Of a DNA stretch of 9,412 bases, positions 1 to 5,540 are shown one piece after another. Every line of letters begins with the position of its first letter. Within the stretch, counting starts at the first letter, position 1. A program made the translations under genes and the position numbers. The stretch comes from Candidatus Aminicenantes bacterium UBA4820 (GTDB lineage Bacteria > Acidobacteriota > UBA4820). The DNA lies in assembly GCA_002402325.1 (NCBI GenBank), contig DHFQ01000068.1, positions 1 to 9,412 of the forward strand, read 5' to 3'. The notes under the pieces are model-generated. The model saw nothing but the letters and a program-made list of their open reading frames with translations. It had not been told where the DNA came from and did no database searches.

Positions 1-25
1 CTGATAGGTGATTCTCGTTTTGATG

Positions 26-248
26 TTAAATTCTTACTGCTATTATCTTTTTATAACAAGGCTTTATAGCAATGTCGGATTTTGGATTTATCTTTTCTAT
101 TGACCTTGCCTCCTTCTCTGGAGGATTCAACAATCTGGACAGCCTTTTTTGGAGAATTAGGTGTTACCTTTACTCTTAAGAAAATTTTTTGGGATAACAC
201 AAAAAAGTCAATGTCGAGCCCCATTTTATATTGTGCACTACAAAACAT
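26..248 (-). pseudogene. Decayed YggU/DUF167-family gene remnant
   Basis: This is not an intact gene. On the minus strand, one frame (ATG at 248, stop at 51) encodes a 65-residue peptide whose middle part, FLRVKVTPNSPKKAV, looks like the first beta strand of the YggU/DUF167 fold. The next expected block, the PP-E-K-G-K-A-N-R signature, is split: NPPEK lies in the +1 frame and GGKVNRK in the original frame. The C-terminal block (PKSDIAIK then YKKIIAVRI, stop at 26-28) is in the +1 frame again and resembles the family ending KSDIEIVSG-KSR-K-I-RI. The pieces are in the right order, but about 15 residues are missing between the first two and several more further on. DUF167 proteins are normally about 70-100 residues. 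The function of the family is poorly known. The frame assignments are read directly; homology is judged by eye. Alternatives are a chance match, an intact unrelated 65-residue protein, or assembly indels in a live gene. Confidence 0.5.
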
Positions 249-293
249 TGTCTACTAAAACACTCTTATTTTACAAAAAGTTATGAATAACAA

Positions 294-299
294 CCTCCT
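294..299 (-). promoter_or_regulatory. Orphan Shine-Dalgarno AGGAGG
   Basis: A perfect AGGAGG lies on the minus strand upstream of the DUF167 remnant, but no usable start follows at normal spacing. Nine bases on (282-284) is an ATA, in frame with the ATG at 248, but two TAG stops intervene. It may be the ribosome binding site of the gene before it decayed, or a chance match. Confidence 0.3.
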
Positions 300-305
300 A
301 TAACC

Positions 306-311
306 TGTCAA
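306..311 (-). promoter_or_regulatory. Possible -35 element TTGACA
   Basis: A consensus TTGACA lies on the minus strand between the M24 peptidase gene and the DUF167 remnant. At 16-17 bases downstream only a poor -10 (TATTCA or ATTCAT) is present, so promoter activity is doubtful. It would read toward the remnant. Confidence 0.2.
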
Positions 312-373
312 AGTCGGGAGAGGGAAACTTCTTCTTTGTTGCAAAAAATAATAATTTAATTTTTCTTTTCAAA

Positions 374-391
374 CCCTATTTCAAAATAGGG
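374..391 (-). terminator. Hairpin over the stop codon of the M24 peptidase gene
   Basis: CCCTATTT and AAATAGGG form a perfect 8-base inverted repeat separated by 2 bases; in practice this is a 7-bp stem with a 4-base loop. It covers the TAG stop (376-378) of the minus-strand peptidase gene. On the minus strand it is followed by TTTG and then A/T-rich sequence, with a T run (ATTATTTTTT) only about 20 bases later. That makes it a weak intrinsic terminator candidate; a 3'-end stabilising hairpin is equally possible. Confidence 0.3.
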
Positions 392-1557
392 ATCAAGGCT
401 TCCTGTTTTTTCCCTGTTACGATCGCTTCCTTTTCTTTTATAAAGACATTGATCTCTGACCTGAAACCAATCTTTCCTTTTAGATAAATTCCCGGCTCAA
501 TTGAAAAGAGTGTGTGAGGGATAAGTTTTCTCGTGTCTTTTGTCTCAAAATCATCCATATTTGCCCCATCAGCGTGATCTTCAGTATAGATTGAGTGTCC
601 CGTTCTGTGAGTAAAATATTCCCCGTATCCCCTTTCAGTAATGTAATTTCTTACCGCTCTATCAACCTCATAGCCAAAAACCTCTCTTTTTGAACACTCC
701 TTTGCAACTTCAAAACCTTTGTCTCTTGCCTTTACGACAATGTCAAAGATGTTTTCAATTTCAGCAGGAACTGATTTTCCAACATATCCGCACCATGTTA
801 TATCAGCATAAATTGAATCCGCCTCCTTCTCTTTTGCCCATATATCAATCAAAAGAAGGTCTCCCTCCTTTATCTCCTTTGCATTTTCTTTAGATGGTTC
901 AAAGTGTGGGTCTGCAGCATTTTCATTTACCGCAACAATCGGAATCGCTGATGTGATAAGGCCATTATCCTCAAGAAATGACAGCAGTTTTTCATCAAGG
1001 CTAAACTCGTTTATTGAATGTTTATTTAATATTGCCTCTTTTACTAAGGAAAAGCCGTAACTTATTGAATCTTCAAGAACCTTTAAAGACCTTAAATGGC
1101 TTTCAAACTGTTTTTCAGACAGTGTTACAAGAAATTTTGCAACAAGGTCAGAAGAGGAAACTATTTCAATATCAAGAGAGCGAATGAACTCACCCAAACC
1201 TAAATCAAGCCTTGATAAAGCAGGAATCACGCCATCTTTTGAATATTGGGCACAAATTTTTCTCACCCCTTTCAATATTTTTGATAACTCATCCATCCAT
1301 TCATCGTATCTTGAATAAAAAATCTCTTTTCCCTCGACATCTTTCAAAGAATGAGGCTCAATATTATGAAGAAGTTTAATAGGTTCACCTTTTGAAGGAA
1401 TAAAGTAAAACCACCTTCTTGTTGCAAGTCCCCCCTCCTCTTTTCTTAGAAGCATCTCTGCAATAGGGTCATTTCCTCTAAAAGAAGAAAAAAGCCATCC
1501 ATCAACACCCATATTTCTTAATTCCGATTGAATAACATCAATTAAAATCTCTTTCAT
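376..1557 (-). CDS. M24-family Xaa-Pro peptidase (aminopeptidase P-like)
   Basis: A 393-residue cytosolic metallopeptidase expected to cleave X-Pro dipeptides or remove N-terminal residues before proline. Residues 1 to about 150 form the variable N-terminal creatinase-like domain. From about 155 to the end is the pita-bread catalytic domain. The five dinuclear-metal ligands are visible: D238 (LLIDIW), D252 (ADITW), H321 (HRTGHS), E354 (SIEPGIY) and E368 (FRSEIN). H218 (ADPHFE) and H328 (EDHADG) fit the family's usual substrate-side histidines. The segment HRTGHS...GANMDDFET is typical of a bacterial M24 subgroup annotated as Xaa-Pro peptidase. One oddity is HSIY where the family usually has HSIG. 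The start is supported by AAAGGAG (1566-1572) 8 bases upstream. There is no signal peptide. It is divergent from the following operon. Exact substrate specificity (prolidase versus aminopeptidase) cannot be told from sequence. Confidence 0.9.
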   Translation of the reverse strand: MKEILIDVIQSELRNMGVDGWLFSSFRGNDPIAEMLLRKEEGGLATRRWFYFIPSKGEPIKLLHNIEPHSLKDVEGKEIFYSRYDEWMDELSKILKGVRKICAQYSKDGVIPALSRLDLGLGEFIRSLDIEIVSSSDLVAKFLVTLSEKQFESHLRSLKVLEDSISYGFSLVKEAILNKHSINEFSLDEKLLSFLEDNGLITSAIPIVAVNENAADPHFEPSKENAKEIKEGDLLLIDIWAKEKEADSIYADITWCGYVGKSVPAEIENIFDIVVKARDKGFEVAKECSKREVFGYEVDRAVRNYITERGYGEYFTHRTGHSIYTEDHADGANMDDFETKDTRKLIPHTLFSIEPGIYLKGKIGFRSEINVFIKEKEAIVTGKKQEALIPILK

Positions 1558-1581
1558 GGTAAAATCTCCTTTCGAAGATAA

Positions 1582-1590
1582 AGAATATCA
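1582..1590 (-). promoter_or_regulatory. Candidate extended -10 for the M24 peptidase gene
   Basis: On the minus strand TGATATTCT fits an extended -10 (TGnTATnnT), placed about 25 bases before the peptidase ATG. The -35 position has only a weak TTATTC (1605-1610). The gap to the divergent thioesterase gene is only 54 bp, so promoters for both directions must overlap here or lie inside the opposing coding region. A weak TAAAGA (1579-1584) is the best plus-strand -10 I can see. Confidence 0.3.
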
Positions 1591-1600
1591 CATTTTTAAA

Positions 1601-1605
1601 AGGAG
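1601..1605 (+). promoter_or_regulatory. Ribosome binding site of the thioesterase gene
   Basis: AGGAG, within AAAAGGAG, sits 6 bases before the ATG at 1612. It is the only well-placed strong Shine-Dalgarno in the plus-strand gene run and marks the first gene of the operon. Confidence 0.7.
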
Positions 1606-1611
1606 AATAAA

Positions 1612-2010
1612 ATGGTAGAAACAAAGATAAAGGTTAGATTTGAGGACATTGATGCCCTTGGACATTTGAACAATACGAAATACTTTACATATCTTGAAGA
1701 GGGAAGGATTGCTCTCTTCGAAAAAATCAGAGGGAAGTTTTCGCTCAGTAAAATAGATTTTGTTGTCAAATATCTTGAAGGAAACTTTATTGAGCCAATT
1801 TATCCCGGTTGTGAGGTTACCGTTAAGGTAGAAATTGAAAAGATTGGAAATACATCAATTACGCTAAAGGAAACGATCTGGTATAATAATAAGTTGTGTT
1901 TTGAAGGAAAATGCGTTTTGGTTTTTTACGATTTTAAGAAAGGAACAAAGAAAAACATTCCGGAAGATGTTCTTTATAATATAAAGGAAGAGACAAAAAA
2001 GGAAAGTTGA
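1612..2010 (+). CDS. Hotdog-fold acyl-CoA thioesterase (4HBT, YbgC/FadM-like)
   Basis: A 132-residue single-domain protein of the usual length for 4-hydroxybenzoyl-CoA thioesterase-type hotdog enzymes, which hydrolyse acyl-CoA or acyl-ACP thioesters in the cytoplasm. The N-terminal signature is clear: RFEDIDALGHLNN (residues 9-21), with D14 at the position of the catalytic aspartate and HLNN as in FadM-type members. It continues into Y24 and the long hotdog helix YLEEGRIALFEKI. The rest is the antiparallel beta sheet (VTVKVEIEKIG, then SITLKETIW). The C-terminus is Lys/Glu rich. It is the first gene of the plus-strand operon with a good AGGAG 6 bases upstream. Its stop TGA shares a base with the SMC start (TGATG). 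Nothing nearby indicates the acyl chain it acts on; a housekeeping role in fatty-acid or phospholipid metabolism is only inferred. Confidence 0.85.
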   Translation: MVETKIKVRFEDIDALGHLNNTKYFTYLEEGRIALFEKIRGKFSLSKIDFVVKYLEGNFIEPIYPGCEVTVKVEIEKIGNTSITLKETIWYNNKLCFEGKCVLVFYDFKKGTKKNIPEDVLYNIKEETKKES

Positions 2011-5000
2011 TGAGACTAAAAGAGATAGAAATATGTGGATTTAAGTCTTTTGCTGATAGAACAAGAATCATTCTTGATAAGGATTTAACGATAGTCGTTG
2101 GCCCAAACGGTAGTGGGAAAAGTAACATCGCCGATGCAGTTCTGTGGGCGATAGGAGAACAAAGCCCCAAAAATCTTCGCGGAAGTAAAATGGCTGATGT
2201 TATTTTTCATGGAAATAAGAAAAGGCCGCCAGCAGGTAGTGCCGAGGTTTTCATCTACTTTGAAAATGATGACAAAGAAAAGGTGAAAATTGGAAGAAGG
2301 CTTTTAAAAAGTGGAGAAAGTTATTATTTAATCGATGACAGTGTGGTGAGGTTAAAAGATATTCACGAATTTTGCTACAAAAACAACATCTCTGTTCATG
2401 GAAGTTTCCTCGTTGAGCAAGGAAAGGTGGAGGCTATTCTTGCTATGAGTCCGGAGGAAAGAAGGAGTCTATTTGAGGAGGTTTCTGCAATATCGCATTA
2501 TAAAGAGAACAGAAAATCAGCCGAAAGCAAACTTCAATCTACTCAAAATAATTTACTGAGGTTAAATGACATAATGGCTGAGGTTGAAATGGAACTTCAA
2601 GGATTGAAGAAACAGGCTCAAAAGGCTCAAAAATACTTAAAACTTGCGGAAGAAGAGAAAATCAAGAAGAGAACATATTTTGGAAGAAGTATGTTCACAA
2701 TAAAAACAAGAAAATCTCATCTTAGGAGTGAACTTGATTTATATTACGATGAAAGAACAAGGAGGAGTTCAAATCTTGCAAAAGTTGAATCTCAACTTCA
2801 CTCGACAAAACTTAGAAAGAATGAGGAAGAATCAAACAATTTAACGATTACAGAGGAACTTCATCAACTTGAGATACGCAAAGAGAGGCTTGAACAGGAT
2901 AATAAAAGGAAGTTTGACCAGATTGTTTCTGCAAAAGATAGATTGAGAGAGATTTCTGAAGATTTGACAACCCTTGAAATTAAATTGAAGGAGAAAAATC
3001 GTTTTTTAATTTCAGTTGGTGAAAGGAAGAAAGTATTTGAAGAGGAAAAGAGGAAAATAGCATCAAACCTTGCAAAACAAAGCAATGAGATAGAAACAAT
3101 TGGAAAAAAACTTGGCGAGATTGAAGGAAATCTTTTGAGGAAGCAAAAAGAGAATCTGACTCTTGCAGAGGAGAGGTCGAGTAAAAAAAGTCTTTTCCAT
3201 CAAATTGAAGAGGAGATTAAAAAATTAATAGAAAGAGAAAATAGACACAATAGAGAATCGGAAAGGTTGAAAAAAGAGAGGGAGAGCGCAGAGGAAAATT
3301 TGTTTGACGAGGAGGCATCATTATTAGAAAAATCAAATCAACTCAAAGAAAAAGAAGAAGAGTGGCAAAACATTTTAAATCAAAGTGAAATTCTCAAAAA
3401 AAAGATTGACAATTGCTCTCTTGAAATTGTGAACTTAGAAAAAGCAATTGCAGGAGACAATTCCAAATTTAAAGTTTTGCAAAATCAGGAGAATTTATTA
3501 AAAAGCAAGACTGAACTTGAATTTGAGAAAAAGTATGAAAATCTCAAAGATAAAAGAATTTCAAATATTTTAAAGGATGTTCCAGAACAGAGTCTAAAAA
3601 TCCTTGAACTTTCTCTTGGTGGATATATTTCATCATACAAAATTGAAAATGCAGAAGAGTTAAAGGAAATCTTAAATGAGAATAAAGGAAAAGTAAAAGA
3701 AAGATTATTTTTTCTTCTTGATGAGATTTCAGTCGAAAAAGTAAATTTCAAGATTGATCGCAAATTCAAAAGTTTTAAAGGAATGGTTTCTCAAATGGAG
3801 GGTATCAGCGATGTTTTAAAAAGGCATATAAAGGATGTGCCGAGATTTTCTGATTTTGATGACGCTTTACAATTTGTTAAAGAAAATCATTATCCCGCCC
3901 TTACTCTAAATGATTCTCTTTTGATAAATGAAGATGGCTTTCTCATTTTGGGCCCATTAAGTGAACTTTCAATCCCTCTAATCAAGATTACAAAAGAGAT
4001 TGAAGAGACAAAAAAGAAAATTGAGAAGTTAAAAAAAGAAACCTCAAGGCTTGAAGAGGAGAAGAAATCCTTCATTGAGGAAGAAAAGAAACTCAAGGAA
4101 ATGGAGAGAGACCTTTATAAAGAAAAAGGAGAATTAGAAAAGGAAGTTCAGGAAGGGAAACTTTCCCTTCAAAGGGCTGAAAGCGAAGTCAAAAGAATAA
4201 GCGCTTATGAAGACCTTCAGAAATTGGAATACAATGAGATTGCAAGGAATAAAGAGGAATTTGAGAAGGAAAAAGAGGGTTTAAAAGAGAGGCTTTCAAA
4301 AATAGAAAAAGAGAGCTTAAAAATTGAGGGAGAAATCTCTTTTTTGGAAGGGGAAAAGAAAAAACTTGAGGAAGAGTTAAAAAAGTTTCAGGAACTTTTT
4401 ACCGAACAAAGGCTCAAAGAAAAGGAGTGGGAGGAAAGAGAAAGGTCTTTGCTAAATGAAGAAGCAAATCACATCTCTTCAATAAAAGAGATTGAATCAT
4501 CAAAAGAGAGATTAATCCAGGATCAGGAGATGCTTTCTTCAAAAGTTAAAAAACTTGAGAAAAATATCGTTGAAGATGAAACAACTTTATCAGAAGTTTT
4601 TTTAAAAATTACAGAAAGCAGAGAGAAAAAATCAAACTATGACGCCACGATCAAATTTCTGGAGGAAGAGATAACAAAAATTGAAAAAATAGAAAAAGAG
4701 GCACAGGCGGACCTCAATGAAATTGAGAAAGAGATAAATGAACGGGAAAAGGACCTTGCAATAGCAGAGAGCGAAGAAAAGAGTATACTTGAAAGATTTT
4801 CTCAAGACTTTGAAGAAGATGTTTCTTTAATTGCAGATGAATTTAAAGATGAACCACTTTTGAGCGACGAAGAAAAGAGTAAACTCCTTGAGGAAATAGT
4901 AAAGATTCAAAAAAGAAAGGATGATCTTGCCCCATTAAACCTTCTTGCAAAAGAGGAGTATGAATCGAAATCAAATAGGCTTAAATTCTTGACGGAACAA

Positions 5001-5540
5001 AAAGAAGACCTTGAAAAGGCTATTGGAGATTTGACCACAACTATAAGAAAAATCAACGACAGTATAAAATCAAGATTCCTTGAGGCTTTTGAAGCCATAA
5101 ACAACAATTTCTCGGAACTATTTAAAATAGTTTTTGATGGTGGGGAGGGGTATTTGAGCCTTGAAGATAAAGAAAACCCTCTTGAATCGGGAATTGAAAT
5201 TTTTGCACAACCTCAGGGCAAGAAGGTCGTGCACAACATTCAGTTAAGCGGAGGAGAGAAGGCGCTTGTTGCTCTCACGCTTCTTTTTGCAATCCTATCC
5301 TATAAACCGCAGGTGTTTTTTCTTCTTGATGAAATAGATGCCCCGCTTGACGATGCAAACATTGAAAAGGTTCTTTCAAAACTTTTAAGGGAGTTCTCAA
5401 ATAGAACGCAATTCATCGTAATAAGCCACAACAAAAGGACTATGGAACTTGGCAACATCATATACGGTGTAACGATGCAGGAGAGCGGGGTTTCAAAAAT
5501 ATTTTCAATAAATTTGAGGGAGGTTGCAGCTCAAAATTGA
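2010..5540 (+). CDS. smc: Chromosome segregation ATPase SMC
   Basis: A 1176-residue SMC, the usual length, expected to dimerise and act with ScpA/ScpB in chromosome condensation and segregation. The N-terminal head has CGFKSFADRT and Walker A GPNGSGKSN (31-39, K37). The Q-loop is VEQGK (Q137), followed by the typical SPEERRSLFEEVSAI and NNLLRLNDI. Long Lys/Glu-rich coiled coils span about 160-500 and 655-1010. The hinge lies at about 500-655. The C-terminal head carries signature LSGGEKALVAL (from 1079), Walker B FFLLDEIDAPLDD (D1107-E1108) and the H-loop ISHNKRTME (H1140). I chose ATG 2010 over the in-frame TTG at 2007 because its spacing from AGGAAAG is better and it overlaps the upstream stop by 1 base. 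The hinge lacks the usual glycine-rich dimer motifs (GPLSELS where G-x-x-x-GG is common). The kleisin genes scpA/scpB are not in the window. Confidence 0.96.
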   Translation: MRLKEIEICGFKSFADRTRIILDKDLTIVVGPNGSGKSNIADAVLWAIGEQSPKNLRGSKMADVIFHGNKKRPPAGSAEVFIYFENDDKEKVKIGRRLLKSGESYYLIDDSVVRLKDIHEFCYKNNISVHGSFLVEQGKVEAILAMSPEERRSLFEEVSAISHYKENRKSAESKLQSTQNNLLRLNDIMAEVEMELQGLKKQAQKAQKYLKLAEEEKIKKRTYFGRSMFTIKTRKSHLRSELDLYYDERTRRSSNLAKVESQLHSTKLRKNEEESNNLTITEELHQLEIRKERLEQDNKRKFDQIVSAKDRLREISEDLTTLEIKLKEKNRFLISVGERKKVFEEEKRKIASNLAKQSNEIETIGKKLGEIEGNLLRKQKENLTLAEERSSKKSLFHQIEEEIKKLIERENRHNRESERLKKERESAEENLFDEEASLLEKSNQLKEKEEEWQNILNQSEILKKKIDNCSLEIVNLEKAIAGDNSKFKVLQNQENLLKSKTELEFEKKYENLKDKRISNILKDVPEQSLKILELSLGGYISSYKIENAEELKEILNENKGKVKERLFFLLDEISVEKVNFKIDRKFKSFKGMVSQMEGISDVLKRHIKDVPRFSDFDDALQFVKENHYPALTLNDSLLINEDGFLILGPLSELSIPLIKITKEIEETKKKIEKLKKETSRLEEEKKSFIEEEKKLKEMERDLYKEKGELEKEVQEGKLSLQRAESEVKRISAYEDLQKLEYNEIARNKEEFEKEKEGLKERLSKIEKESLKIEGEISFLEGEKKKLEEELKKFQELFTEQRLKEKEWEERERSLLNEEANHISSIKEIESSKERLIQDQEMLSSKVKKLEKNIVEDETTLSEVFLKITESREKKSNYDATIKFLEEEITKIEKIEKEAQADLNEIEKEINEREKDLAIAESEEKSILERFSQDFEEDVSLIADEFKDEPLLSDEEKSKLLEEIVKIQKRKDDLAPLNLLAKEEYESKSNRLKFLTEQKEDLEKAIGDLTTTIRKINDSIKSRFLEAFEAINNNFSELFKIVFDGGEGYLSLEDKENPLESGIEIFAQPQGKKVVHNIQLSGGEKALVALTLLFAILSYKPQVFFLLDEIDAPLDDANIEKVLSKLLREFSNRTQFIVISHNKRTMELGNIIYGVTMQESGVSKIFSINLREVAAQN
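5516..5523 (+). promoter_or_regulatory. Ribosome binding site inside the smc 3' end
   Basis: GAGGGAGG lies 13 bases before the TTG start at 5537, slightly far for a Shine-Dalgarno. With the TTGA overlap it suggests that the next gene is translated by coupling to smc. It supports the TTG, since no ATG or GTG is better placed before the signal peptide. Confidence 0.45.

Noticed and set aside
690..893. 67-codon plus-strand open frame opposite the peptidase gene
   Set aside because: It lies wholly inside the well-supported M24 gene on the other strand, has a low-complexity Leu/Gln/Pro composition, and has no domain signal.
2007..2009. TTG as the start of smc
   Set aside because: It is in frame and adds one Met, but spacing from AGGA is only 3 bases; ATG at 2010 is better placed and gives the usual one-base TGATG overlap.
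2864..4096. Several Ser/Phe-rich minus-strand open frames across smc
   Set aside because: They mirror the Lys/Glu-rich coiled coil of SMC; Ser/Phe richness is what antisense of GAA/AAA-rich codons gives.
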